NCBI RefSeq assembly: GCF_016921115.1
Contig: NZ_JAFFZS010000013.1
Location: forward strand, 62,001 to 126,000
Direction: 5' to 3'
Length of the DNA: 64,000 nt
From: Streptomyces actuosus
Lineage (GTDB): Bacteria > Actinomycetota > Actinomycetes > Streptomycetales > Streptomycetaceae
Position 1 is the first letter of the stretch; every line of letters starts with the position of its first letter. Positions 33,099 through 41,662 of this stretch are shown piece by piece. The notes below the pieces were generated by a model. The model was not told the DNA's origin, searched no databases, and saw only the letters and a list, made by a program, of their open reading frames with translations. A program made the translations under genes and the position numbers.

Positions 33099-34379
33099 TC
33101 AGCCCTTGAAGCGCGGGAAGGCGCTGCGGCCGGCGTACACCGCGGCGTCGTCGAGGATCTCCTCGATGCGCAGGAGCTGGTTGTACTTGGCGACGCGCTC
33201 GGAGCGGGCCGGGGCGCCGGTCTTGATCTGGCCGCAGTTGGTGGCGACGGCCAGGTCGGCGATGGTGACGTCCTCGGTCTCGCCCGAGCGGTGGGACATC
33301 ATGCACTTGTAGCCGTTGCGCTGGGCCAGCTCGACGGCGTCGAAGGTCTCGGTCAGCGACCCGATCTGGTTGACCTTGACGAGCAGGGCGTTGGCGGCGC
33401 CGTCCTCGATGCCGCGGGCCAGGCGCTCCGGGTTGGTGACGAACAGGTCGTCACCGACGAGCTGGACCTTGTCGCCGAGCTTGTCGGTGATGATCTTCCA
33501 GCCGTCCCAGTCGTCCTCGAACAGCGGGTCCTCGATGGAGACGAGCGGGTAGGCCGCCACGAGCTCCTCGTAGTACTCCGTCATCTCGGCGGCGGAGCGC
33601 TCCTTGCCCTCGAAGAGGTACTTGCCGTCCTTGTAGAACTCGGAGGCGGCGACGTCGAGCGCGAGGGCGATCTGCTCGCCGGGGGTGTAGCCGGCTTCCT
33701 TGACGGCCTCCAGGATGAGGTCGAGGGCCTCGCGGTTGGAGCCGAGGTTCGGGGCGAAGCCGCCCTCGTCACCGAGGCCGGTGGACAGGCCCTTGGTCTT
33801 CAGGACCTTCTTCAGGGTGTGGTAGACCTCGGCGCCCCAGCGCAGGGCTTCGGAGAAGGACTCCGCGCCGATCGGGGCGATCATGAACTCCTGGATGTCC
33901 ACGTTGGAGTCGGCGTGCGAGCCGCCGTTCAGGATGTTCATCATCGGCACCGGCAGCAGGTGCGCGTTGGGGCCGCCCAGGTAGCGGAACAGGGGGAGGT
34001 CGCTGGCCTCGGCCGCGGCGTGCGCGACGGCGAGCGAGACGCCGAGGATGGCGTTGGCGCCGAGGGAGCCCTTGTTGTCGGTGGCGTCCAGGTCGAACAT
34101 GGCCTGGTCGATCAGGCGCTGCTCGGTGGCGTCGTAGCCGACCAGCTCCGGGCCGATCTGCTCGATGACCGCGAGGACGGCCTTCTCCACACCCTTGCCG
34201 AGGTAGCGGTTCGAGTCGCCGTCGCGGAGCTCGATGGCCTCGAAGGCGCCGGTGGAGGCGCCGGACGGGACGGCGGCACGACCCGTGCTGCCGTCGTCGA
34301 GGCCGACCTCGACCTCGACCGTGGGGTTGCCTCGGGAGTCCAGGATTTCCCGGGCTACGACGACGTCGATGGACGGCAC
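33099..34379 (-). CDS. eno: Enolase
   Basis: The 426-residue glycolytic enzyme converts 2-phosphoglycerate to phosphoenolpyruvate. It has SGASTGAFEAIELRD, NGGSHADSNVDIQEFM, GDEGGFAPN, the Mg2+ ligands near SIEDPLFEDDWDGW, catalytic Lys in LLVKVNQIGS and MMSHRSGETED near residue 365. GTG at 34379 lies six bases after AAGGAG, whereas ATG 34385 abuts the ribosome binding site, so the GTG start is chosen. Confidence 0.97.
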   Translation of the reverse strand: MPSIDVVVAREILDSRGNPTVEVEVGLDDGSTGRAAVPSGASTGAFEAIELRDGDSNRYLGKGVEKAVLAVIEQIGPELVGYDATEQRLIDQAMFDLDATDNKGSLGANAILGVSLAVAHAAAEASDLPLFRYLGGPNAHLLPVPMMNILNGGSHADSNVDIQEFMIAPIGAESFSEALRWGAEVYHTLKKVLKTKGLSTGLGDEGGFAPNLGSNREALDLILEAVKEAGYTPGEQIALALDVAASEFYKDGKYLFEGKERSAAEMTEYYEELVAAYPLVSIEDPLFEDDWDGWKIITDKLGDKVQLVGDDLFVTNPERLARGIEDGAANALLVKVNQIGSLTETFDAVELAQRNGYKCMMSHRSGETEDVTIADLAVATNCGQIKTGAPARSERVAKYNQLLRIEEILDDAAVYAGRSAFPRFKG

Positions 34380-34887
34380 GAGCATCTCCTTCTTGGGATG
34401 TGACGCTGGATGTGCGGGGCACATGGGCCGTGTCGGCCCTTGCTGAGCCTTGCGACTAGAGCCTAACCGCCCCGGGGCCATCGGCCAGCCGACCGACCGG
34501 CCCTTGGACACAGTGACCGTACCCATTGTTCCCCTTCGGAACAAAGGGGGGTGCTGGTACGGGGTGAACAACGGGCGAAGCGCCGGGGACGGGCCGGGGG
34601 GCGGCACGGGAGGGCTGAGCGGGAAGAGGGGGCAGCCAGAGGGCGGACGGGGGGAGCTGCGAGGCGCCACGGGGGGCCGGGGCGGGGCCCGCACGGGCGA
34701 GGGGCGGCGGGTCGGGGCGCGGCGCCGAGCGGCCGGGGCGCGGGCGGAAGGCGCCGCGGAGACGACAGAACCCCGCCCCGGCGCGTACGGGGGAATACGC
34801 GCCGGGACGGGGAGTGCGGGGGCCCGCAGCCCGGGGGCCGGAGCCTCGGGCGTGGGGGGAGCGGGGTGCCTACCGGGACCGGTCCGC
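34380..34887. terminator. eno leader and rpfA terminator region
   Basis: A hairpin with 17-bp arms and a single mismatch (34771-34787 and 34796-34812) lies 75 nt after the rpfA stop and is a likely terminator. A smaller inverted repeat TTGTTCC/GGAACAA (34526-34532 and 34538-34544) lies in the probable eno promoter or leader. No gene is supported in the 500 bp. Confidence 0.7.
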
Positions 34888-35607
34888 CTACTTCAGGTGG
34901 AGCTGCTGGCCCGGGTAGATGAGGTCGGCGTCCTCGATGATGTCCTTGTTCAGGTCGAACAGCTTCTTCCAGCCGCCCTTGACCTTGTGCTTCTCGGCGA
35001 TCGAGCTGAGGGTGTCGCCCTTGACGACCTTGTACTCGCCGTCGCCCTTCCTGACCTTCTTGCCGGTCGGCGTGGTGACGGTCTTGTGGGCCTTCGGAGC
35101 GGCCTTCTGCGCCGGGCGCTCGGCGGAGCGGGAGGCGGTCCCGCCGGTGGAACGCTGGGTCGTGGCGCCCTGGCTGCTGCTCTGCGAGCCGCCCTGGGAG
35201 CTGCTGGACGAGCCGCTCACGGAGCCGGAGTACGGCGTGCTGGACAGGCCCGTGCCGCAGACCGGCCAGGCACCCTTGCCCTGGCCCGCCAGGACCTTCT
35301 CGGCGATGGCGATCTGCTGCGACTTGCTGGCGAGGTCGGCGCGGGCGGCGTACTGGGTGCCGCCGTACGCGGCCCAGGTGGACGCGGAGAACTGCAGGCC
35401 ACCGTAGTAGCCGTTGCCGGTGTTGATGGACCAGTTGCCGCCGGACTCGCACTGGGCGACCGCGTCCCACTCGGAGGCCGTGGCGGCGGAGGCGTTGCCG
35501 ACCGCCAGCAGCGGGGCGGCGACGGCGGCGCCGGTGACGCCGGCGATGGCGATGGCGCGGGTGGCCTTGGACGGACGACGGTGCTTGCCCTTGCCGGAGA
35601 ACAGCAT
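34888..35607 (-). CDS. rpfA: Resuscitation-promoting factor with LysM domain
   Basis: The 239-residue secreted muralytic enzyme has a signal peptide ending at NASAAT and a transglycosylase-like Rpf domain (about 44-118: WDAVAQCESGGNWSINTGNGYYGGLQF with catalytic Glu, and AEKVLAGQGKGAWPVCG). A Ser/Gln-rich linker follows, then a C-terminal LysM (YKVVKGDTLSSIAEKH, LIYPGQQLHLK). Rpf proteins cleave peptidoglycan during spore germination and outgrowth. The leader carries a ydaO-type riboswitch, so expression should respond to cyclic di-AMP, as known for S. coelicolor rpfA. The symbol is by analogy. Confidence 0.94.
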   Translation of the reverse strand: MLFSGKGKHRRPSKATRAIAIAGVTGAAVAAPLLAVGNASAATASEWDAVAQCESGGNWSINTGNGYYGGLQFSASTWAAYGGTQYAARADLASKSQQIAIAEKVLAGQGKGAWPVCGTGLSSTPYSGSVSGSSSSSQGGSQSSSQGATTQRSTGGTASRSAERPAQKAAPKAHKTVTTPTGKKVRKGDGEYKVVKGDTLSSIAEKHKVKGGWKKLFDLNKDIIEDADLIYPGQQLHLK

Positions 35608-35620
35608 GGATCGATCCCCT

Positions 35621-35830
35621 CACCGACGCCTGCGAGGTGAGCTGTCGGGTTCGGGCCGGTTGAGTTGCCCGGCCGCGCCCCCCGTCGGGAAGCGCGGCTT
35701 CACCCCAAGCCGTTCCGGATCAACTGCCCGGCACGGCACTTACCTTGGGTCCCCCGCTCCTGCCTACGGCGCTCGACGCGACGACTGTTCCCGTGCAGCC
35801 GCTGGCAGGATTCGGCGTTGCGGCGACCGG
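35621..35830 (-). ncRNA. ydaO-type cyclic di-AMP riboswitch upstream of rpfA
   Basis: Read on the minus strand the leader contains the conserved blocks of the ydaO/yuaA riboswitch, in order: CGCCGAATCCTGCC, GGAGCGGGGGACCCA, TTGGGGTGAAG, CCGAACCCGACAGCT and ACCTCGCAGGCGT. The 3' block ends about 13 nt before the rpfA start, so ligand binding could affect ribosome access or transcription continuation. Boundaries are approximate. This riboswitch class is established upstream of Streptomyces rpf genes. Confidence 0.9.
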
Positions 35831-35978
35831 GGCCCGCGGTGGCGAGCGGTCCTGACCGTAGACACGCGCTTCGCCGAATTTCAAAGACGATCAGGGCTTC
35901 TGAGACTCATCCCACACTTTCGCCAAACCGGACATTAGTCCCGAAACAGGATGTCAACTCCCGCCGCTTTTCGCCCCT
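35831..35978. promoter_or_regulatory. rpfA promoter region
   Basis: This is an AT-richer stretch (35860-35960) between the riboswitch and the end of the upstream rpf gene. It presumably holds the rpfA promoter; I cannot assign -35/-10 boxes with confidence. Confidence 0.35.
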
Positions 35979-37109
35979 TTAGGCACCGACACGCAGGGTC
36001 TGACCGGGGACGATGTGCCCGGGGTCGACGCCGATCGCGTCCTGGTTCTCGGCATACAGGCGACGCCACCCGCCGTCGACGCCAAGGGAGTCGGCGATGG
36101 AGCAGAGGCTGTCGCCGGCTCGCACGGTGTACGAACCACCGGCCCCGTCGCCGCCGTCGCCGGACACGGCGTGCCGGCCGGTGGACGCGGTGGCGGCGCC
36201 GCCGCCGGCGGCCCCCTCGTCGGCGCTGCCGCCGCGATGACGGCCGGCGCCCTGACCGCCCGCACCCAGGGCGCCCGTGTCCACGAGGCTCGAAGAACCG
36301 GCAGGTTGAGGCGAGTTGTCCGAGTTGTCACGATCAGGGGCGACCGTGGTGGCGCTGTCGGCTCCCTGCGAGGGGGCGCCGGCCGGACCACCGGGAGCGG
36401 GGGTCGCACCGGGAGCGCCGGAGTTCTCGCCGGCGTCATCGGGGCCGGCGGTCGAGGATCCCCCAGGGAGGGAGGAGTTGGGCGGCTGCGGCTTTTCGGG
36501 CGAAGCGGAGACACCGGAGGAACCAGAGGAAGCGGCGGAGTCGGACGAGCCACTGGAACTGGACGTACCGGATGAATCGGAAGACCCGGTGGAGCCCGTC
36601 GAACCCGCGGAGCCGGGCGACGCGGTGGGATCCGAGGCCACGGAGGAACCGGAGGATTTCGACGAACCGGATGAACCGGACGTCTGGCCCGACGCGTCGT
36701 CCGCCACACCCGTGTCCACCTGCGCCGCCCCCGACCCCTGCGTGAGTCCGGACAGCACACCGCAGGCGGGCCAGGCGCCGACACCCTGGTCCGCGAGGAC
36801 CCTCTCGGCGACGGCTATCTGCTGGGACCGGCTGGCCAGATCGGGCCGCTCCGCGTACTCCAGGCCGCCGTACTTCTCCCAGTCGTCCAGCGTGAGATGC
36901 AGGCCGCCGTAGAAGCCGTTGCCGACGTTCAGGCTCCAGGAGCCGCCGGTCTCGCAGTCCGCCACCTTGTTCCAGGTGCCGCCGTCCGCGGCGCTCGCTC
37001 CGGTGGCGCCGAGGAGCGGGATGGCGATGGCGGAACCGGTCACGCCGGCTGCGACGAGGAGGGCCGGAGCCTGGCGGGGGCGACGGTGGCGACCGTTCCC
37101 GGAGAGCAT
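35979..37109 (-). CDS. Second resuscitation-promoting factor with long Ser-rich linker and LysM
   Basis: The 376-residue secreted protein has a signal peptide (LLVAAGVTGSAIAIPLLG, cleavage near GASAAD). The Rpf domain is at about 41-115 (WNKVADCETGGSWSLNVGNGFYGG with catalytic Glu, ERVLADQGVGAWPACG). A roughly 190-residue Ser/Gly/Ala-rich linker with TGSTGSS-type repeats follows, then a C-terminal LysM (YTVRAGDSLCSIADSLGV, HIVPGQTLRVGA). It is paired with the adjacent Rpf, but its leader has no ydaO motif, so the two are regulated differently. ATG at 37109 was chosen from the signal peptide. Confidence 0.93.
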   Translation of the reverse strand: MLSGNGRHRRPRQAPALLVAAGVTGSAIAIPLLGATGASAADGGTWNKVADCETGGSWSLNVGNGFYGGLHLTLDDWEKYGGLEYAERPDLASRSQQIAVAERVLADQGVGAWPACGVLSGLTQGSGAAQVDTGVADDASGQTSGSSGSSKSSGSSVASDPTASPGSAGSTGSTGSSDSSGTSSSSGSSDSAASSGSSGVSASPEKPQPPNSSLPGGSSTAGPDDAGENSGAPGATPAPGGPAGAPSQGADSATTVAPDRDNSDNSPQPAGSSSLVDTGALGAGGQGAGRHRGGSADEGAAGGGAATASTGRHAVSGDGGDGAGGSYTVRAGDSLCSIADSLGVDGGWRRLYAENQDAIGVDPGHIVPGQTLRVGA

Positions 37110-37199
37110 GCGGGGACCTTTCCCGAGACAGCAGTGACCGCACGGAGGGCGCTGCGGGCCGAATGCCGTGCTGACGAGTGAACGTATCGGCAGACGATC

Positions 37200-37212
37200 A
37201 CTTGTCACAAGT
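37200..37212. promoter_or_regulatory. Inverted repeat upstream of the second rpf gene
   Basis: ACTTGT-C-ACAAGT is a perfect 13-bp palindrome about 95 bp upstream of the rpf start. The 8-bp palindrome TCACGTGA (37227-37234) follows. Both could be operators or part of the promoter. Confidence 0.45.
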
Positions 37213-37324
37213 TAATGCCGCGCAGATCACGTGAAGATCACAGAATTGAGCGTGTGTCATGTCGGCCGCGCCGTGGGTCCCTTGTCCCCGCCGTCGGGTC
37301 CGGTGCCGGATCCCGGCCCCGGAG

Positions 37325-38752
37325 TCAGGGCCGCGCCGCGGGCTCCCCGACGGGCGTGAACTCCACCGGCAGGGTGCGCAGTCCGCGCATGATGAGTCCC
37401 CCACGCCACCTCAGGTCTGCCGGATCCGCGGCCAGTCGCAGGTCCGGCAACCGGGTCAGCAGGGTGGCGAGCGCGGTCCGGCCCTCCAGTCGGGCGAGCG
37501 GCGCGCCGAGGCAGTAGTGGATGCCGTGGCCGTAGCCGAGGTGCTGGTTGTCGCGCCGGGCGAGGTCGAGGGTGTCGGGATCGGTGAAGCGGGCCGGGTC
37601 GCGGTCCGCCGCGGCGAGGACGACGAGGACGGGGTCGCCCGCGGCGATGTCCTGCCCGCCGAGGGTCAGGGGGCGCGTGGCGAACCGCCAGGTGGCCAGT
37701 TCCACGGGGCCGTCGAAGCGCAGGAGTTCCTCGACCGCCGTCTCCAGCAGGCCGCCGGTTCCGTTTCGGCCGAGGGACTCCTGGAGGCGGGCGCGCTGCG
37801 CGGGGTGGGTCAGGAGCGCGTAGGTACCGTTGCCGATGAGGTTCACGGTCGTCTCGAACCCGGCGAACAGGAGGATGAACGCCATCGCCGCCGCCTCGTT
37901 CTCGGTGAGGTGCTCACCGTGGTCCGAGGCGCGGATGAGGCCGGAGATGAGGTCCTCGCCCGGTGCGGGCTCGGCGGGCAGAGCGGCCCGCTTGCGGTGG
38001 ATGAGGTCGGCGAGGTAGCCGCGCATCTTCTTCACGGAGCGCGCCACCCCGCCGCGCGGACCTCCCCCGTGGCGGATCATCATGCCCGCCCAGTCCCGGA
38101 AGTCGTCCTGGTCCTCGCGAGGGACGCCGAGCAGGTCGCAGATGGCGTAGATGGGCAGCGGGAAGGCGAACTCGTGGATGAGGTCGGCCGAACCGCGCGC
38201 CGCGAACGAGTCGACGAGCCGGTCGGTCAGCTCCTGCACACGCGGCGCGAACTCGGCCACGCGGCGCGGCGTGAAGGCCTTGCTGACCAGCCTGCGCAGC
38301 CGGGTGTGGTCCGGCGGGTCGATGTTGAGCAGATGGGTCATCAGCTCGGCCTTGCGCTCGCCGGGGATACCCGTCTTGCCCTTCGCGTGCGCCGGCTCGT
38401 CGTGGTGCGCCGGGTTCTTGCTGAGCCGCTGGTCGGCGAGGGCCTGCCGGGCGTCCGCGTACCGGGTGACCAGCCAGGCCTCCACCCCGCTGGGCAGCCG
38501 CGTCCTGTGCACGGGCGCGTGCGCGCGCAGCCAGGCGTAGGCGGGGTAGGGGTCGGCGGCGAACTCCCAGGAGAAGAGCTCGGGCACGGGAGCCGGGGTG
38601 GACAGGGCGGCGGAGCCGGGGCTGCCCGGTGCGGCGGCGGAGCCGGGCGTGGCGCCCGATCGGGAGCCCGGTGCGGCGGCGGGGCCGGGCGTACTGCCGG
38701 GTGCGGGCGTGGTGCCGGGTGCCGGGTCGTGGGGCTGGGGCTGGTCGCTCAC
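37325..38752 (-). CDS. Cytochrome P450
   Basis: The 475-residue monooxygenase has an I-helix LLFAGFETTVN (oxygen-binding Thr), the K-helix EELLR and the heme-binding loop LGYGHGIHYCLGAPLAR (Cys about residue 415). An extended Pro/Gly/Ala-rich N-terminus of about 55 residues with APGS repeats is unusual. It resembles the CYP107 family; the S. coelicolor gene at the same position is, from memory, CYP107U1, reported to affect sporulation and antibiotic production. GTG at 38752 overlaps the mazG stop by 4 bp. No ferredoxin gene is adjacent. Confidence 0.93.
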   Translation of the reverse strand: MSDQPQPHDPAPGTTPAPGSTPGPAAAPGSRSGATPGSAAAPGSPGSAALSTPAPVPELFSWEFAADPYPAYAWLRAHAPVHRTRLPSGVEAWLVTRYADARQALADQRLSKNPAHHDEPAHAKGKTGIPGERKAELMTHLLNIDPPDHTRLRRLVSKAFTPRRVAEFAPRVQELTDRLVDSFAARGSADLIHEFAFPLPIYAICDLLGVPREDQDDFRDWAGMMIRHGGGPRGGVARSVKKMRGYLADLIHRKRAALPAEPAPGEDLISGLIRASDHGEHLTENEAAAMAFILLFAGFETTVNLIGNGTYALLTHPAQRARLQESLGRNGTGGLLETAVEELLRFDGPVELATWRFATRPLTLGGQDIAAGDPVLVVLAAADRDPARFTDPDTLDLARRDNQHLGYGHGIHYCLGAPLARLEGRTALATLLTRLPDLRLAADPADLRWRGGLIMRGLRTLPVEFTPVGEPAARP

Positions 38753-39831
38753 TCGTCGACGGTATCCGCAGGCAGGTGGGCCTCGGGGTCCCGGTGGGCG
38801 GGGCGGGGCGCGGCACCGGCCGCCCCCTCCTGCGCCACGCGCGCCTCCTCCGCCCTGATGGCGTCACGGTAGGCGCGGGCCGCCGCGCGCAGGGCGGTCT
38901 CTGCGTCGGCGCCCTCGGCGCCTGCGCGTGCCGCGAGCGCCAGCAGCTCGTAGCCGAGGCCCTCCCCCTTCGGCAACGGCACGTCCAGTCCCGCCGTCCG
39001 CGCGCGTGCCGCCAGCTTCGCGGCGAGGGCCAGGCCGGGCTGCTGCAGGGGGATGCCCTCGGTGACCGAGGTGCGCTGCTTCTCCGCCGCCTTGGTCCGC
39101 AGCCAGTGCGCCTTGACCTCCTCGGGGGTGGTGGCCGTCTCCTCCCCGAAGACATGGGGGTGGCGGTGGATGAGCTTCGCGACGATGCCGGCCGCCACGT
39201 CGTCGACGGAGAAGGGCTCCTCCGGGTCCTCCTCGGCGATCCGTGCGTGGAAGACGACCTGGAGCAGCACGTCCCCCAGTTCCTCGCGCAGCTCGTCCCG
39301 GTCGCCGTCCTCGATCGCCTCGACCAGTTCGTACGCCTCCTCCACGGCGTACTTCGCGAGTCCCTCGTGGGTCTGCTGCGACGACCACGGGCACTCGGCG
39401 CGGATCCGGTCCATGACCTGCACGAGGTCGAGCAGCCGGGCACCGGGCAGGTCGTAGGCCCCGGGCAGGAGCTCCAGCTCGGGCATGGCCACGCGTCCGG
39501 ACCCGGCGAGCCGGGCGAGCCCGTCGGTCAGCGCCGGCTCCCCCTCGCCGGAGGCCACGACCACGACCGTGCGGCCTTCGGCGCAGTACCCGACCAGTTC
39601 CTCCGCCGTCGGGGAGGACTCCTCGACCCGTATCCCCGCCTCCTTCAGATACGGCAGCTGCGGGTGGGTCCCGTCCGCGCACACCACGCGGTCGGCCGCG
39701 CGCAGCGCCTGCCACGCCGGCCAGGACAGCAGGCCGGGGGCCACGCGGTGGCTGGTGGTGAGCAGGACGACACGGCCGGGGCGGGCGGGGGCGGGGGCGG
39801 GCTCAGCGGCTGCGGGGATGTTCGGGTTCAC
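38749..39831 (-). CDS. mazG: MazG-type nucleoside triphosphate pyrophosphohydrolase
   Basis: Of 360 residues, the C-terminal half (about 145-330) is MazG, with the metal motif EEAYELVEAIEDGDRDELREELGD, VVFHARIA and a repeat-like second part. The N-terminal 110 residues (GRVVLLTTSHRVAPGLLSWPAWQALRAADRVV, VVVVASGEGEPAL) look like a reduced tetrapyrrole-methylase-like domain as in YabN-type MazG fusions, without the glycine-rich SAM site I would expect. It hydrolyses (d)NTPs, often aberrant ones. The GTG start at 39831 is uncertain; GTG 39849 is possible. Confidence 0.9.
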   Translation of the reverse strand: MNPNIPAAAEPAPAPARPGRVVLLTTSHRVAPGLLSWPAWQALRAADRVVCADGTHPQLPYLKEAGIRVEESSPTAEELVGYCAEGRTVVVVASGEGEPALTDGLARLAGSGRVAMPELELLPGAYDLPGARLLDLVQVMDRIRAECPWSSQQTHEGLAKYAVEEAYELVEAIEDGDRDELREELGDVLLQVVFHARIAEEDPEEPFSVDDVAAGIVAKLIHRHPHVFGEETATTPEEVKAHWLRTKAAEKQRTSVTEGIPLQQPGLALAAKLAARARTAGLDVPLPKGEGLGYELLALAARAGAEGADAETALRAAARAYRDAIRAEEARVAQEGAAGAAPRPAHRDPEAHLPADTVDE

Positions 39832-39869
39832 GCTCCGAACGTAACGCACGAGGGCGACGGTCCCCGCGG

Positions 39870-39897
39870 TTGTCCACAGCGATCGCGGTCGTCCACA
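39870..39897. promoter_or_regulatory. Two DnaA boxes upstream of mazG
   Basis: TTGTCCACA (39870-39878), the preferred Streptomyces DnaA box, and TCGTCCACA (39889-39897) lie in the same orientation 19 bp apart. They are in the gap between mazG and the SurA-like gene. They may titrate or respond to DnaA; this is not an origin, since no larger cluster is present. Confidence 0.6.
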
Positions 39898-39977
39898 GGT
39901 GAGGGCGGCCCGGCCGGCCGGGTGGGCGGCCGTACGTGCCCGGACGGGGAGGCCTGGCGGGCGGGACGTCTACCGCG

Positions 39978-40625
39978 TCACGCCGTGCCCTGCTGCCCGC
40001 CCGCGGTCACCTCGCGCACCCACGGGGTCTTCGCGTCCACGCGCCCGACCTTCTCCGCGTCCCAGCTTCCGTACCTCGGGTTCATGTCGACGTCGAGTTC
40101 CTCGGACGCCTTCGACAGTGCCGCCCAGAAGGCGGGCTGGTTGGTCTGCGTACCGAGTGCGGAGGCCAGCTTCTGCGCCTCGACCTGGAGCCGCAGGTTG
40201 TCGTCGAGCCGCCGCGGCGGCACGCCGTACTGCTGGAGCCACGTGGTCTCCAGCGCCTCGGCTCCCCCGGTCCGGCGTTCCAGTTCGTCCCGGAGCTGCT
40301 GCACGTCCTTGCGGCTGACGGTGACGCCCGCGTCCTCGGCGGCCCGGTGCAGCACCCGGTCGAGGACCATGCCGTGCAGTGTGTCGCGGGCGATCCCGCC
40401 GGTGCCGGCGACCACGCGCGCGTACTGGGCGTCTTCCGGCACCGCCGCGCGCTGGGCCGTGCGTACCTCGTTCACCCGGCTCTCCAGCTCCGAGACGGTG
40501 ATCCGCTGGTCGCCGACCACGGCCGCCGCGCCTGCGTGCCCGTCGTTTCCGCAGGCGGTCAGGAGGGGTGCCGCGGCGGCGATCGCGGCGGTGAGCAGGA
40601 GCGCGGTGCGACGGCGGCGGTGCAA
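39978..40625 (-). CDS. SurA N-domain-type lipoprotein
   Basis: The 215-residue protein has a lipoprotein signal (basic start, LLLTAAIAAAAPLLTAC lipobox Cys near residue 25). A helical SurA/PpiC N-terminal-like chaperone domain follows (VGDQRITVSELESRVNEV, MVLDRVLHRAAEDAGVTVSRKDVQQL), without a parvulin domain. It is probably an extracytoplasmic holdase-like factor. The start is TTG at 40625, with GGGAGG five bases upstream. The gene upstream of mazG in actinobacteria is commonly this type. Confidence 0.88.
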   Translation of the reverse strand: MHRRRRTALLLTAAIAAAAPLLTACGNDGHAGAAAVVGDQRITVSELESRVNEVRTAQRAAVPEDAQYARVVAGTGGIARDTLHGMVLDRVLHRAAEDAGVTVSRKDVQQLRDELERRTGGAEALETTWLQQYGVPPRRLDDNLRLQVEAQKLASALGTQTNQPAFWAALSKASEELDVDMNPRYGSWDAEKVGRVDAKTPWVREVTAGGQQGTA

Positions 40626-40773
40626 GGAAACCTCCCGAGGAGATTGTGCGGCGGTGCACAAAGTCTTGCGGTGATCGATGGTAGGCAGTGGGCAGGCTCT
40701 GGCCAACCCATTCGACCAACGATTCACCACCACTTCGGGCACCGCCGCGCCGCACACCCCTCCACGACCGCGC

Positions 40774-41220
40774 TCAGGGCAACGCCCCGAGGCGTTGCCC
40801 GCGGCCTGTGTGCGGCCGGGGGCCGGTCCGGTCGCGGGCCCCCGGGCCGGCTCGGCCGACGATCGCCACCGGGGCGTCCCAGGTGTCCAGGTCCACGGTG
40901 ATCGTGTGGCCGTTGCGGGTCTCCTTGCTGTTGACCATGCACGGGTGGCCCCCGGCTGTGACCGGTGTCCTGCCGGGCGCCCACGGCCGGTCACCGGTGG
41001 TGGTGTACTTCTTGTCCCACAGTGCGTACCAGAGGCTGCCCGGCAGGTCCGCCCGGTTCCTGGCGGTGGCGATCGCCTCGGAGGTCCGCTGGGCCGGCCG
41101 GGCCGTCGCCGCCACGGGCCGCTGCGCGGCGATCCCGCCTCCCGCGACGACGACGGCGCCGGCCGCGGCCCAGGCGATGTGGCGGCGCTTCTTGGACTGC
41201 CGGTGCTCGGCCGCGCTCAC
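40774..41220 (-). CDS. Small membrane-anchored or secreted protein, unknown function
   Basis: The 148-residue protein has a basic N-terminus and one hydrophobic segment (HIAWAAAGAVVVAGGGIA). A compact domain with SLWYALWDKKYTTTG and GHTITVDLDTWDAPVAIVG follows, then a basic tail. The family is not recognised. GTG at 41220. Codon pattern and signal segment support a real gene. Confidence 0.6.
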   Translation of the reverse strand: MSAAEHRQSKKRRHIAWAAAGAVVVAGGGIAAQRPVAATARPAQRTSEAIATARNRADLPGSLWYALWDKKYTTTGDRPWAPGRTPVTAGGHPCMVNSKETRNGHTITVDLDTWDAPVAIVGRAGPGARDRTGPRPHTGRGQRLGALP

Positions 41221-41446
41221 CCCGATTCGTGATCACGGCGCGGGGCGCGCAGCCCGCGGGGGCTCACCCGGCCGAAGTCGATGTGTACTCCGGCGCGGCA
41301 CGTCAGGCGTCCGCGGCGTGCGGAGCGGATCGCACGGCGGCCGATGCCGTCACCGCATCGGGAAACCGGCCTCCTGGATCGTCACAGGAAGAGGTCGAGT
41401 CCCCGTAGGACCACGGGTTGTCGCGGAGGGAACGCAGGCGCCGGTG

Positions 41447-41662
41447 TCACACCGGCCCGCCGGACTCCGTCGCCCGCAGCCCCTCCACGAAGGAGGCGAA
41501 GGCTTCCGCCGGGAACGTGAGGACGGCTCGCTCGGGGGCCTTGGAGTCGCGGACGGCGACGCGGGTACAGCGGTCGGCGACCTCCACACAGTTGTTGCCG
41601 TCGCCCTCACCGGAGTAGGACGACTTCCGCCAGTGCTCGGGGCTGGTCACGCGGCGCCTCAC
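41447..41662 (-). CDS. DUF397 small protein
   Basis: The 71-residue protein is typical of DUF397: WRKSSYSGEGDGNNCVEVAD at the N-terminus and a LTFPAEAFASFVEGL end. Such proteins accompany XRE regulators in Streptomyces and act in developmental switches, possibly as antitoxin-like or effector partners. GTG at 41662 overlaps the XRE stop by 4 bp (GTGA), so it is translationally coupled. Confidence 0.93.
   Translation of the reverse strand: MRRRVTSPEHWRKSSYSGEGDGNNCVEVADRCTRVAVRDSKAPERAVLTFPAEAFASFVEGLRATESGGPV

Noticed and set aside
39870..39897. Replication origin
   Set aside because: Only two DnaA boxes and no dnaA/dnaN or larger cluster; not oriC.
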